Shown here piece after piece: positions 21,596 through 31,710 of a DNA stretch of 64,000 nt. Where the stretch lies: positions 248,001-312,000 of the forward strand of contig JALRMH010000035.1 in NCBI GenBank assembly GCA_026119935.1. The letters run 5' to 3'. A program made the translations under genes and the position numbers. Positions within the stretch are counted from its first letter, which is position 1. Each line of letters opens with the position of its first letter. The notes below the pieces were generated by a model that did no database searches, had not been told where the DNA came from, and worked only from the letters and a program-made list of their open reading frames with translations. This DNA comes from Endothia cerciana (lineage: Eukaryota > Ascomycota > Sordariomycetes > Diaporthales > Cryphonectriaceae).

Positions 21596-22615
21596 TCACT
21601 TGAAGATGGCCACCATCAAAAAGCCCAGGACCATGGCGCCAACCCACCAGTATTGCAACAGAATCTCCACATCCAACTGAGTCGGCTGTTGCACATGGTC
21701 GACAGTAGCCGCCCCATCACCAATATCGCGCCCCAAAATATTCCTTGTCTCCTCCCTTGTCCTAAACATCGCAAGCTCTTCATCTTTTGCCTCGATCTCC
21801 TTCTCTCTAGCCGCCAACAATACGTTCTTCCTGTGTATCTCCTGGATGAGCCGGTCCACCACGGCAGGAACCTGCTTCTCCGACTCCGAAATTGGCTTCT
21901 CGAAATCCACAGCATCAGCCCAGGTCTCACAGCACGGGATGATTTGGTACGGCGGCCTCGCATGCAGCTCGTCGGTGCGCACCGGTAGCCACAGCGGACA
22001 GTTGGCACAGGGCTCCTCCAGGACGTGCCTGATCGAGGTATTGGTGACCAGACGGATTATATCGCGCTTCGTGACGGGATCAATCTGGTCGATAGAGATG
22101 ACCATCTGGTAGATGCTGCTAGGGTCGCTGTCGAGGTAGCGGATGTGGATGAGCTTGATGCCGCGCTCCTTGGCGCGCTGGGAGCGCCAGATGTCGAGCT
22201 CCGTGTAGCCGCGATTCGCGGCGGCCTGGACGGGCTGGGCCCTGTAGTAGTGATGGAGGATCAGCTGCGGGGTTAGGCCCGCGTTGATGCTGACCATCGA
22301 CATGGCGGTGCGCCAAAGCTGGGGCACTTCGAAAGGGGGCGGGTTGAACATCGCGGTAGGCCCTGATGTGGTCGTGTGGGAGGAGTAGCTAGCGCAGGAG
22401 TCAGACTCAGATGAGATCGCGCTGGTGAGAAGGGTAGATTCTGTGCTCGTCGCGTTGTAGGGCGTGTTGGAGCTGTCGCGTCTCTCGTTGTCGCGATGTT
22501 GGTGGTGGGGGAGAAGCCCTCGCGATGGGGGCCAAGCAGAGTAGGAATGCGAGGCAGCGGATTCATAGCCAGGGAAACCGCCGTTGAAAGCGTTGGGAGG
22601 AGTAGCATAGTCCAT
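21596..22615 (-). CDS. Unknown protein with coiled coil and C-terminal membrane anchor
   Basis: The frame is open to 22816, but I take the ATG at 22615 (MDYATPPNAFNGG), giving 339 residues. The extra upstream 67 codons are hydrophobic then Gln-rich and look like leader sequence. The first 100 residues are Ser/Thr/Pro-rich and probably disordered. A folded middle part follows (TPQLILHHYYRAQPVQAA; LIHIRYLDSDPSSIYQMVIS). A Cys-containing stretch is next (EEPCANCPLWLPVR; QIIPCCETW), then a charged heptad helix (RKNVLLAAREKEIEAKDEEL). The protein ends in one hydrophobic segment (YWWVGAMVLGFLMVAIFK) right at the C-terminus, the layout of a tail-anchored protein of ER, mitochondrial or peroxisomal membrane. 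I do not recognise a family. Confidence 0.6.
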   Translation of the reverse strand: MDYATPPNAFNGGFPGYESAASHSYSAWPPSRGLLPHHQHRDNERRDSSNTPYNATSTESTLLTSAISSESDSCASYSSHTTTSGPTAMFNPPPFEVPQLWRTAMSMVSINAGLTPQLILHHYYRAQPVQAAANRGYTELDIWRSQRAKERGIKLIHIRYLDSDPSSIYQMVISIDQIDPVTKRDIIRLVTNTSIRHVLEEPCANCPLWLPVRTDELHARPPYQIIPCCETWADAVDFEKPISESEKQVPAVVDRLIQEIHRKNVLLAAREKEIEAKDEELAMFRTREETRNILGRDIGDGAATVDHVQQPTQLDVEILLQYWWVGAMVLGFLMVAIFK

Positions 22616-23977
22616 TTTGAGAAGTTTATTTTGAGGATCGGCTCTTTGATGTTGAAGCTGTTGAGAGAAAAAGCGTTGCTGGCGAGCGGAAGTTGATAGG
22701 AATGGGACAATTCCGAAAGTCTGGGTATTTTCTATAATCACACAGACCAATTCAACACTGACTTCTTCCTCGTAACTCCCTTGTTTTATAGGTTGCAAAA
22801 GTAACAGGAGTGACAAATTGCTGCGAGAAGGAATAGTGCCTGAAGGTCCATGTTATATAATGAACCAAAATGCTGGTTAGGGTTGTCTAATTCACAGATT
22901 TGGTAGAACTGGCATCTATTTCTCACCCAGTGTTGTCTGGGATATTCATTTAAAGTATTTATAAGAAGTTCAATTACTTATATTGATAGATAATTGCATA
23001 TTGTAGTGGGAACCGGCAGTGTATGTAGGCTGCTGATGTGGAAAAGAGCACGCTCTTGAACCCTAACCCTGGGCTATTTTGCCTACTGAAACTGCCTCTT
23101 TCAGGCTCATCTCATAGATATTCTTTTATCAGAAGAATCCATTCACTTCTTTCTACGCTCACAGAGTCGAGCTTCCTTCAGCAGCTGACTGGGTTTAATG
23201 ACCAAACTGTGTCTGGTTCTCGCCCCGTCACCAGCTGCTTCAGCCTCTCCTCCTCACTGCAGCATAGGTAAAGGTGCACAGCCCGACCCTCTGATCATCA
23301 ATTTAAAGGAACATAAAGAAATATCGATCCAAGACTATCTAGAAATTCCCTGGACTCTACAGACTGATGAAGCCCGTGAGTCTGTGAAGTCAACCTAGCC
23401 CAGCAATGATTGAGTCAAAGTGTTGTGTGATAATTAATACATAAGTTCTGTCAGTACTTAAATATATGTACCACGCCCTCTAACATCTCACGCCCACTGT
23501 CAACTAGGATAGCATAAGCCTCCGTGAGTTTATAACCCGATTAGACCTAAAGACACTTGTCTGTGCTGTCACATCTGCTGCAAGGTCTACATACACAGCA
23601 ATCAACCCTCATGTGTAGTAAGACCCGACGAAGCTATCGAGATTGGAATACCTCAGGCCATGTACCCATCCTTTCACATAGACTTTCAGGACAACAACAC
23701 TACTTTATACCACAAAGAATTTGGCGGACAATAGAGACATCGTGATTCAAGGACATAAATAGTCTCTTTTGATAAGATGAGCTTTTGTAGTATAGCAATC
23801 ACTCGGCTCACTTTCAAAACTATATGTTACCAGACCCAATCTTAACAGTGTTGGTGCTATCCAAGTTCTTTATAATAGCAAGGCCCTCATCATCACTGCT
23901 ATTATAGCGCTATTTGTAGCGCTCACCAGCTTGTAAAGCATCCTCCAGTCCGTCCCAAGGTCTCTTGAGGACATACA
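22616..23977. other. AT-rich intergenic region with possible unrecognised remnants
   Basis: No intact gene. Some short plus-strand phrases look protein-like (for example around 23240-23400 and 23520-23600) but are separated by stops and match nothing I recognise. Two short telomere-like phrases, GGTTAGGGTT (about 22876) and AACCCTAACCCT (about 23059), occur here. Confidence 0.45.
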
Positions 23978-24574
23978 TTACATGTCAGTGTCTCCAATCT
24001 GAGCAGTTACGCCGCCAGACGAGTTCGGCACATAACCACTGTTACCACAACCAGTATTAGACTCCTTCTCAGTAGCCTTCGACATCTTAGCAGCCTTCGA
24101 AGCATCTGAGATCGCGTCCACGATGCCTGAGAGCTGACGCTTGACATCGACGCCGCCAATCGAAACAGTCTCGTGGCCAGAGTTCTGGGTTACGCCGCCA
24201 GAGTTGGAACCGCTATTGGTGCCTTTCTCAGTTGCCTTTGACATCTTGGCAGCCTTCGAAGCATCTGAGATTGCGTCCACGATGCCTGAGAGCTGACGCT
24301 TGATATCGACGCTGCCGATCGACACCGTCTCGGTGCCGTCAGAGTTCTGTGTCACACCGCTGTTATCGCTGCCGCTGTTGGTGCCTTTCTCAGTCGCCTT
24401 CGACACCTTGGCCGCCTTAGCAGCATCTGAGATTGCGTCCACGATGCCTGAGAGTTGGGGCGCACGGGCGTCGAAAGAGGTGAGGTCGCGCTGCTCGTTG
24501 ACGGGTGCACCTTGGACTCCAATAGACATGACCATGGTGGCCAGCAGGGTGCCCATCACATTTGAAGTGCGCAT
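23978..24574 (-). CDS. Secreted repeat precursor with Lys-Arg-separated peptides (Kex2-processed type)
   Basis: I start at the ATG at 24574 (198 residues), because it is followed at once by a signal peptide (MRTSNVMGTLLATMVMSIG, likely cut near VQG-AP). The frame is open for 47 more codons upstream, but that part is polar and unlike a leader. After a short pro-region (APVNEQRDLTSFDAR) come three near-identical units at residues 40-93, 94-146 and 147-198. Each opens QLSGIVDAISDASKAAK and continues through a Gly/Ser/Asn-rich tail. Units 1 and 2 end in Lys-Arg (92-93, 145-146), the site of the Golgi protease Kex2; unit 3 ends at the stop. Each peptide would be about 51-52 residues, start with Gln, and carry an N-terminal amphipathic helix with acidic then basic faces. 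Unit 3 has the only Cys (176). The layout is that of Kex2-processed repeat proteins, the class that includes fungal pheromone and RiPP precursors. No maturation enzyme is adjacent and the function is unknown. Confidence 0.8.
   Translation of the reverse strand: MRTSNVMGTLLATMVMSIGVQGAPVNEQRDLTSFDARAPQLSGIVDAISDAAKAAKVSKATEKGTNSGSDNSGVTQNSDGTETVSIGSVDIKRQLSGIVDAISDASKAAKMSKATEKGTNSGSNSGGVTQNSGHETVSIGGVDVKRQLSGIVDAISDASKAAKMSKATEKESNTGCGNSGYVPNSSGGVTAQIGDTDM
24025..24460 (-). repeat. Three tandem copies of a 159-nt coding repeat
   Basis: The three peptide units of the secreted precursor are also near-identical as DNA. The phrase GCATCTGAGAT(C/T)GCGTCCACGATG (plus strand) recurs near 24103, 24262 and 24423. 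Spacing of about 160 nt equals one unit. Copies 2 and 3 are closest to each other. Confidence 0.8.
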
Positions 24575-25518
24575 TTTGACGGTGGAAACGGGTTGCTTTT
24601 TGGTGTCTGGAAGGTAGATTCGAAGATGGCGTGACCACGGACTGATCCGGGTGTTCGTGGAGGAGCAGATTGGAAGAGGATGATGGTGAGGAAGTAGTGT
24701 TGCGAGATTACACACCAGGTGTAATTATTTGGATGGAAATGAAACAAAGTGCTCCTGCCAGAGTAGTCACTTTGTTGGAAAAAGAGAAGAGAGTGAATGA
24801 ATGCTGATGATGATCAAGTAGGAGATTATCGTTCAGGTTGACAAGAGCCGCCATACTTATATTCATGAATGTTGTCCATCAAAGCACCTCCAAAAGTACG
24901 TCTGGTTTCATTTCTTGCTTGTAGTACCAATACTTGACCAACCCATCAGCCAAGTAATACGAATTGGGATATGATTCTCGAGTTCGCCGTCTTATCTGCG
25001 CTGCCGAGGTCGTGTTTACTGGTTGAAACACGAGTATGGTCGACATTTTGGGCGCCCTTCTATCCACATGGGAGTATGATCCTACTGATTTGGCCCACCG
25101 AGGCCGACCTCAGCATCGAAAATGTGGGGTCTTTGCTGACAACGTACGTACGACGCCGTCTCAAACAGCAGAGAATATATGACTTGTAAGCCCAGGAATT
25201 GGCCGAACTATAGTTCCTTTCTAAAGATTTAGGGTGGCCTCGGGCTGTAGGTGTTTGAGTTCTCAGGAACTGGTGGGGATAGGTCGCATGATTAGGTGCG
25301 GCCAGGAGGATGCCTGGGTAGACAGACCTGAGGCCTCAACCGATGACGATGGTAGGTGCCCTATAAATGGCCGAAGGAATCACCATGATTGGTTTACGGA
25401 GTTTAGAACCCGGAAACAAGCCCGTAGGAATTGAGACGAGGATGAAGGCCTAAGACGGGTCAATTCTCAACCGATCTACGTAGGCAAAGGTTGTCAGGTT
25501 GTTCAGATGGCAGTATCG
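24575..25518. other. Intergenic, includes promoter of the repeat precursor
   Basis: Just under 1 kb with no gene-like frame. A TATAAGTA phrase (minus strand) occurs near 24856-24863, about 285 nt upstream of the precursor start. It could belong to that promoter. Confidence 0.45.
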
Positions 25519-26692
25519 TCAAATTCTTCCAGCGGTCCGCTCTATCCGGTCGCGCCACTCTGAAGCGTTGTCACTATCCGTCCGAGAACCTCTTTTCCCC
25601 CCCTCGCCAACTTGAAGCATGAGACGCATGCCTGCCACCCTACTCAGTCGTCTTGACAGCTCTCTCGCGGTCACGCACCACAGGTGTGTTGCGATTAACA
25701 GCGTCACGAAGAAGGCGTTAATGTTGTTTTGCACTTTTCCGCGTATGTTTGAACCCGTCCGTATGCCTGGATGACTCTCCCAAACGCTTGTCTGGATAAG
25801 GTACTGCCAGAGCATTCTTCAGGCTCTTCCCGAACTGAACCTTGTCATAAAAACGAGAGAGGCAGCCCGACCGAAATACCACGCGGCAGGTGGCCTCAAA
25901 GACATCCACCGCTGTCATCGAATAGTCCGCATGCAGAGGGTCCTTCTTAGAAGCGATCCCCAACAATCCAAATACCTTGTCCCGCAGTTGCGCCAATGCT
26001 ATCTTTGTCTGGACGATGGTCGCTGCTGGACTTGAAGAAAGCCTGCTTGTCGCTGGGTGGTCGGAAACAAGAGCGAGGCACTCCCACCAAATGGTCCGTT
26101 TGCCCCAGTATATGACCAGCTATCTGGCATACATGAGCCCCTGAACGATCCATACCCGGCTCCAATATTCATGCTCATACAACGAGGCGATGTCCTGCCT
26201 CTTGGCCGGACTCAGGTCTCGACCGCACAAGCTATCAGGTGAGCTTTTGGACAGCTCGCGATAAGCTACCTCGATGAGGTGGATCATTTTATTATAGCTG
26301 TCGGACGTCGTCTGTCCAAGCCATACGATGACAGGACATGTGTCGGCGTAGATATCCTTCATCATTTGGACCTGGTGATTACACTCCTGAACATAATCTT
26401 GATTGATGCATAGGGCGTCGATCCAAAAGAGCGAATCATCGCCGTCTCGGCTCACGCGATGCAGGAATGCGAACAAGTTTCTGCTGACCGCACACACCTT
26501 TTATTTATAGTCCGAAGAGCCCCAAGTATAGGACAGCGCTATATATGGAGGACAATGCTCGAGTCGGGAGGAGACTAACTGGCTATGAATTGGCGGTAAG
26601 GACCCGGGCAGGACTCTGACCAGCCTTATGTCGCGTTTCTTTGGGGAGATAGGAATTGCCCTGTAAGGATCTGAACCCGACAGAGGTGCCAT
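25519..26692 (-). pseudogene. Broken HET-domain (heterokaryon incompatibility) gene
   Basis: Minus-strand frame from MAPLSGSDPYRAIPISPKKR at 26692. The HET signatures are all there: YIALSYTWGSS, then LFWIDALCINQDYVQECNHQ with MKDIYADTCPVIVWLG, and EYWSRVWIVQ followed by GLMYAR (most members have E after WIVQ). After the domain come LRDKVFGLLGIAS and HADYSM-AVDVFEATC, also usual in this family. The same frame is interrupted by TAA at 26501-26503 right after the first motif and by TAG near 26117 after the third. It then ends at a TAA near 25718, so three stops lie in one otherwise continuous frame. HET proteins trigger cell death when unlike strains fuse. This copy should be inactive unless unusual splicing removes the stops. 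A short overlapping frame extends the similarity to about 25519. Confidence 0.7.
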
Positions 26693-26988
26693 GATAGACG
26701 GTGTTTCCGGTGTATGCTTTTCCCGAATGACATTCGGTGCTCAGTGGACAATGACACTTTCCAAGGTTGTGAGGGCCAAGGAGAACATTCTAGGGGCCGC
26801 TTTGGAATCAGACTGGAGTCTTTAGAAGTATTCGGAGATTGCAATGCAGCTGAGGAGCATGGAACTATAAGTTTTGCATACTATGGTACCAAGGGGTGTA
26901 GCAGCCACATGCAAAAGAGGGACTCTGCCCACACCAAGTGAGATGACTCCCCTTCCTGTAATATAACGCTCCATCGAAGCGTAGTCAG

Positions 26989-27816
26989 TTATGGCAGAGT
27001 GTAGCCGCCATCAATCACGACATCACTACCCGTCATGTAGGTACTCGCATCGCTTGCAAGATACAAATACAGCGCCTTAATCTCCTTGACATCTCCCTGC
27101 CGTCCCAGCGGCGTCATCCTCAACCCCTCGTTGATCACCTTCTCCGAGGCGCCCATCTTGGTATCAAAGAAGCCCGGCGAGACGATGTTCACCCTCGCAA
27201 ACTCGCGCCACTCCCGCGCCAGGCTCTTGCCCAGCTGCGTCACGAAGGCCTTGGTGCTGTTGTACACGGGCTGGTCGGCGGGGACGTTGACGATGCGCGC
27301 CGAGATGCTCGACGTGATGATCAGGTTGCCGGAGCCCTGGCGCTTGAAGATCTCGCCGGCGTACTTGGCGCAGTAGAAGACGCCGTCTACGTTGACGGCC
27401 ATCTGCTTCCGGTACTCCTCGATCGTCTGCTCCGTGATGGGCTTCGAGATGGCCATGCCCGCGTTCGCGACGAAGCAGTCCACCTTGCCGAAGTCCCCAA
27501 CCACCACATCCAGCGTGGTGCGCACCGCCTCGGCGTCCGTGACGTCGACCTTGTACGCCTTGGCCTTGACGCCGAATCTTTTGGAGAGCGCCTCGGCCTT
27601 TGAGATGGCCGCGTCGTTGCTGTTGAACCAGAGCGCGACGTCCCCGCCGGCCTCGGCCATACCTTCTGTCACCGCGTAGCCAATGCCGTCCGATGCGCCG
27701 TTGATGACCACGACGCGGCCCTTCATGCTGAATTGCTGGAGGACATTGGTCGGTATGTCGGGGACGGGCTTGGGCTGCCGCGGCTGAGCCGCCACCTCCT
27801 CGATGGTCATCGACAT
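26989..27816 (-). CDS. Short-chain dehydrogenase/reductase, sorbose/L-xylulose-reductase (Sou1) type
   Basis: I choose the ATG at 27816 (MSMTIEEV; 275 residues). An in-frame ATG at 27909 would add 31 residues that look weakly mitochondrial-targeting-like, so the alternative stays open. The Rossmann fold is classical: VVVINGASDGIGYAV (cofactor glycines, with Asn in place of the usual Thr), NAG in VANAGMAISKP, catalytic Ser in LIITSSISARI, and YNSTK with the catalytic Tyr and Lys. It ends GSDVVIDGGYTLP. The preceding PTNVLQQFSMKG is typical of the fungal sorbose reductase/NADP-mannitol dehydrogenase branch, which reduces ketoses such as L-sorbose or fructose to polyols with NADPH. It is cytosolic if the short form is used. 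The exact sugar is inferred from family only. Confidence 0.87.
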   Translation of the reverse strand: MSMTIEEVAAQPRQPKPVPDIPTNVLQQFSMKGRVVVINGASDGIGYAVTEGMAEAGGDVALWFNSNDAAISKAEALSKRFGVKAKAYKVDVTDAEAVRTTLDVVVGDFGKVDCFVANAGMAISKPITEQTIEEYRKQMAVNVDGVFYCAKYAGEIFKRQGSGNLIITSSISARIVNVPADQPVYNSTKAFVTQLGKSLAREWREFARVNIVSPGFFDTKMGASEKVINEGLRMTPLGRQGDVKEIKALYLYLASDASTYMTGSDVVIDGGYTLP

Positions 27817-28352
27817 GTTCAACGTTGGCGGGCGGGCGCGACTTGTTTGAAACTGTATCCGAGTGTGTCGCAGATCCGGCAGAGATTGAAGGAGAGCAGT
27901 ATTTAGCATGGCGTGTGGTGAGCGTGTCGACCGTTGTTCCTCATGCTCTTGGAGCTGTGTAATATGACGACGCAGGCGGGGAAAGGGGGACAGCCGACCC
28001 GCCGGGCTCGGTCAGTCTTGGCCCGATCGTGAGGCTGCTGCAGGCACGTTATATGAGCTGAAGAAGACTCCGTGGGCATCGAAATTGACCCAGCATGACC
28101 AGCGGATGGGTGCACCCTGCCGAGCTATTCTTCCTGCCGTACAACTTTAAGAAGGGCGGCTAATCGCTGTCAGTTGCGCCGGACCCAAACCGAGCGCGCC
28201 GCCAACTCCGTTGATATCATGCATTGATATAGGTGCCAGATTTCCAACCGTGGCCTAGACAGTGCCTAGCGACAGCAGCAGGAGAAAGAAAAACCGTTAT
28301 CCTCTACAGATTCTCACGAGCCCTGTGATTTTCAGGTTTTGACGCCATCAGG
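27817..28352. other. Intergenic region upstream of the SDR
   Basis: 536 bp carrying the SDR promoter and the 3' end of the next minus-strand gene. No gene seen. Confidence 0.5.
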
Positions 28353-29120
28353 TCAACTCAAGTGAGCAGTATCGCCCTTCTTCAGCGCCCTGACCCTCTC
28401 ATCAAGCAACCACATTGCAAGAGCCCGATGCAGCCTCGCGGTCCACGCCGGCACCGTCTTCTGCGCCTCGCCTTCCTGCGCGATCCACTCATAGTCATGC
28501 GCGCTCGCAAACCTGACCTCGACCATCCCGTCCTTGTCGACCTCGCCGACGCTATACTCGTGCCGCCCACCGCTCATCATCCGGAACGGGTATCCCCACC
28601 CCGTCGCGATCTTGCGGAAGAAGGCGACGCCGGGGGGTGGGAACTCCCACCTGGTGAGCAGCGGTGATGGCTTCGCAAGGGGGTTTGGCAGGAGCGATGT
28701 TGCGTGGGAGGGTGGTCTGATGACCTCTTGTACGCCGTTCATGAGCCTCTGCCCGGCGTAGAATCCCTCCTGGCCCATATCGCCTGTGTCGTGCTTGAAG
28801 GCCCCTGCGACCTTCGCCTCGAGCCGCAGGATGGGCGACTGCATGAATATGCGCGCCCAGGCCTCCTCGGGGCGTAACCTCCTGCCGTCCGGGCCATGGT
28901 GGGAGGTGAGGAGCGTTGCGGGGACCCGGCCACCGTAGATGTCTACGTGTGGTGTGTGAAGGGTCTTGGGGTCTGACGGCGTCCTCAGGGCGGTGCTTGA
29001 GGTTCTCGATGGCTCGAGGGGTGGGTATTGCGCCTCGAGGCGGGTGATGGTCGAATAGACGTAGAGTGCGGGCGGGGCGGCGATTATCGTCGTGATGAAG
29101 ACACGCCGGAGGAGGCCCAT
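28353..29120 (-). CDS. Unknown fungal protein with N-terminal membrane anchor
   Basis: A single frame of 255 residues. MGLLRRVFITTIIAAPPALYVY forms a basic start plus one hydrophobic segment, so the protein is probably an inner-mitochondrial or ER single-pass membrane protein with the bulk facing one side. The rest is soluble: HVDIYGGRVPATLL, EEAWARIFMQSPILRLEAKV, TRWEFPPPGVAFFRKIATGW and ARLHRALAMWLLDERVRAL are the most structured parts. It contains no catalytic motif I recognise. The even reading frame, good start and family-like mixture of conserved aromatic positions make it a real gene. I have no function to offer. Confidence 0.7.
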   Translation of the reverse strand: MGLLRRVFITTIIAAPPALYVYSTITRLEAQYPPLEPSRTSSTALRTPSDPKTLHTPHVDIYGGRVPATLLTSHHGPDGRRLRPEEAWARIFMQSPILRLEAKVAGAFKHDTGDMGQEGFYAGQRLMNGVQEVIRPPSHATSLLPNPLAKPSPLLTRWEFPPPGVAFFRKIATGWGYPFRMMSGGRHEYSVGEVDKDGMVEVRFASAHDYEWIAQEGEAQKTVPAWTARLHRALAMWLLDERVRALKKGDTAHLS

Positions 29121-30269
29121 GATGACGGGAAGGCCACCGTAACCCTGCCGAGAGGGCTACGAGAACCTTTACGGGAGAGAGAGGGGGCCGTTCTGCAAGG
29201 AGATATCACGCCCACGTGTCCCCGGGCGATCAGGTACGGAGACGGAGGGCGGCGGAACGACCTCGGCTCCGGTCGGGGCAGCTCGCTCGTGATGAGAGAG
29301 AGACCGTTCCGGATCCACCCGGGGCTCTGGAACCTCTTGAAACCCCTCCTCAAGCGGCCGCTCAGCTCATCCCCAGTTGCGAGAGACCCTTGTCGTCGAG
29401 GCTCCTCATGCGCAGCGGTTAACCCCGCAAAATGCCACAATCACAAGCTCGGCTCGTGGTCGGCTAATCCCAAGCGTCGACGTCACTTATTGTTTTCAGC
29501 CTCCAGGAAACGACTTTCACATGGGAACTCAACCTCCACTGTCCCAAAGAAAATATTCACAATATGCTCCCCTAGAGAGACCAAGGCCCGGTGGGTGAAG
29601 TGAGGAGTCGTCTCGAGGGCAATCGGGTCGTCGGGAGGCCCACCAGGTGAGCTCGACGTTGACAAGTGGGTGAGGATGGGCGGATCCGTCTCTGCTGTTT
29701 GGAGGCCGTCTCTTCATCCGCTGCGCCGAAGCCATCTCCTTGTCCCCAGCCCCCATCCCCATAGCTGGCCAGGTCCCTGCGTCCGGCCTGGATCTGCCGC
29801 GAGACCTCAAGTTCGAGCTATTGCTGCTAGGCCCCGGTGGTGACGAGCGTTACCCGGCACGAGATGCAACAGCCGCGGGCCAAGGGCAATTTGCTCTTTA
29901 GAGCAGTGGCTTCTCCCATCTCCTACCCCCCCCTTGACCTCTTTGAGTCACATCCCGAGATCTCGAGTTCTTGTCTTGGCACTGGTGCCACCGTTATAAT
30001 AATAGCAGATGCCTCGGCTCGCCTACACTAGATCGTCTGTCTCACTGTCGTATGCTCGATACCCCCTTTTCGTGTGCTCTCGCTCTCGCCCACATTGCTG
30101 GAGTGTCTTTCCCTTTTCTGATAGCATTGTGTACTCGTACTTGCAACGTGTTTTGTTTGAGAGCATCCCTACGGCGCTTCCGGAGTGGTAGGCGCAGGGA
30201 GGAATACAGAGGCGCAAGTCGCAACAACCCCCACCCCAAGATCCGAACCACACGACAGTACCAGTCACC
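29121..30269. promoter_or_regulatory. Divergent intergenic region (membrane protein / succinate-fumarate carrier)
   Basis: 1.15 kb between two divergent start codons, so both promoters lie here. No gene-like frame. No specific regulator site is assigned. Confidence 0.45.
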
Positions 30270-31444
30270 ATGGCGACGAAGGTCCAGGGCAAGGACGGCA
30301 AGGCGCCAGCAGGCGCAGCGGTGAACCTGATAGCAGGCGGCGGAGCAGGCATGATGGAGGCGATGATATGCCATCCCCTGGGTACGTCGTTCTCCTCCGC
30401 CTGACCACAAGCCCTGACGTCCCCCCTCTATCCCCCTCTACCCGGCACCCTTTCCCACGCGGCCGCTGACCGGATGAAACCCCGCCCCGACAGACACGAT
30501 CAAGGTCCGCATGCAGCTCTCCCGGCGCGGCCGCGCCCCGGGATCCCCCAAGCGCGGTTTCCTCGCCACGGGCGCCCAAATCGTGAAGCGCGAGACGCCC
30601 CTGGGCCTGTACAAGGGCCTCGGCGCCGTGCTGACGGGGATCGTGCCCAAGATGGCGATCCGGTTCACCTCGTTCGAGGCGTACAAGCAGATGCTGGCCG
30701 ACAAGGAGACGGGGGCCATCACGGGGGGCGGGACCTTCGCCGCGGGGCTCGCCGCTGGCGTGACTGAGGCCGTGGCCGTCGTCACGCCCATGGAGGTCAT
30801 CAAGATCCGGCTGCAGGCCCAGCACCACTCCCTGGCGGACCCGCTGGACGTGCCCAAATACCGCAACGCGGCGCACGCGCTGTACACGGTCGTCAGGGAG
30901 GAGGGCGCGGGCGCGCTGTACCGGGGCGTGAGCCTCACGGCGCTGCGGCAGGGGAGCAACCAGGCGGTCAACTTCACCGCGTACACGTACTTCAAGGAGG
31001 CGCTGGTACGGTGGCAGCCGCAGTACGAGGGGGCTATGCTGCCCGGCTGGCAGACCACGCTGATCGGGCTCGTGAGCGGCGCGATGGGCCCGCTGAGCAA
31101 CGCGCCGATCGACACGATCAAGACGAGGCTGCAGAAGACGCCGGCGGAGGCGGGGGTGAGCGCGCTGAAGAGGATCACGCAGATCGCGGGGGAGATGTTC
31201 AGGTGAGTCTCGACCGGCTCCCAAGTGGTGGGGAGTATGTTGTTGGGAAGGGTCCTGGCTATGAGATGGAGCCGACTGACATCGCAATAGGCAAGAGGGT
31301 ATGCATGCATTCTACAAGGGCATAACACCTCGGATAATGCGGGTCGCCCCTGGCCAGGCTGTCACGTTCACCGTGTACGAGTTCCTCAAGGACAAGATAG
31401 AAAAGAGCTCATGGAGCTCTCCGGGTGGGAGGTACGAGGAGTAG
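30270..31444 (+). CDS. acuL: Mitochondrial succinate/fumarate carrier (Sfc1/AcuL)
   Basis: Three exons, 30270-30381, 30494-31202 and 31291-31444, encode 324 residues. The introns are 112 nt (GTACGT...ACAG) and 88 nt (GTGAGT...ATAG), and both preserve frame. The protein has three mitochondrial-carrier repeats, each with the PxD/ExxK/R signature: HPLDTIKVRMQ, TPMEVIKIRLQ and APIDTIKTRLQ. It also has the branch-specific phrases YKGLGAVLTGIVPKMAIRF, ALYRGVSLTALRQGSNQ and YKGITPRIMRVAPGQAVTFT, which mark the succinate/fumarate antiporter. In yeast and Aspergillus this inner-membrane carrier brings cytosolic succinate from the glyoxylate cycle into mitochondria in exchange for fumarate, and is needed on acetate or ethanol. 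It is normally induced by C2 compounds. I did not find a defined activator site. Confidence 0.93.
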
Positions 31445-31710
31445 TGCCACGCCTCAGAGGTCGGGTCTGGAGGTGGCCGTGCACATGGGGGCATGCTGAG
31501 AATGCACAGCAGCATATACCCTGATTTTGGGAGAGCCCCGAGTTGTCGAAATGTAGACTATAGCATGTACAGCACTGATTGAATCAAACCATATGATCTC
31601 TGCCTTGCCGCCGAATGCTGTTGGATTCTGGGCTGCCCGCAATGGCGTGTTTAGCCCCTGATACTGCTCTTGGTACAACACTGCCATCGTGGGCCCGATG
31701 AGCAACCCGC

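Noticed and set aside
24575..24715. Upstream in-frame Met adding 47 residues to the repeat precursor
   Set aside because: It would place the signal peptide internally, and the extra residues are polar and low in similarity to any leader.
30265..31287. A 340-codon minus-strand frame and a 296-codon one beside it
   Set aside because: Antisense to the succinate/fumarate carrier, which has clear family motifs and introns.
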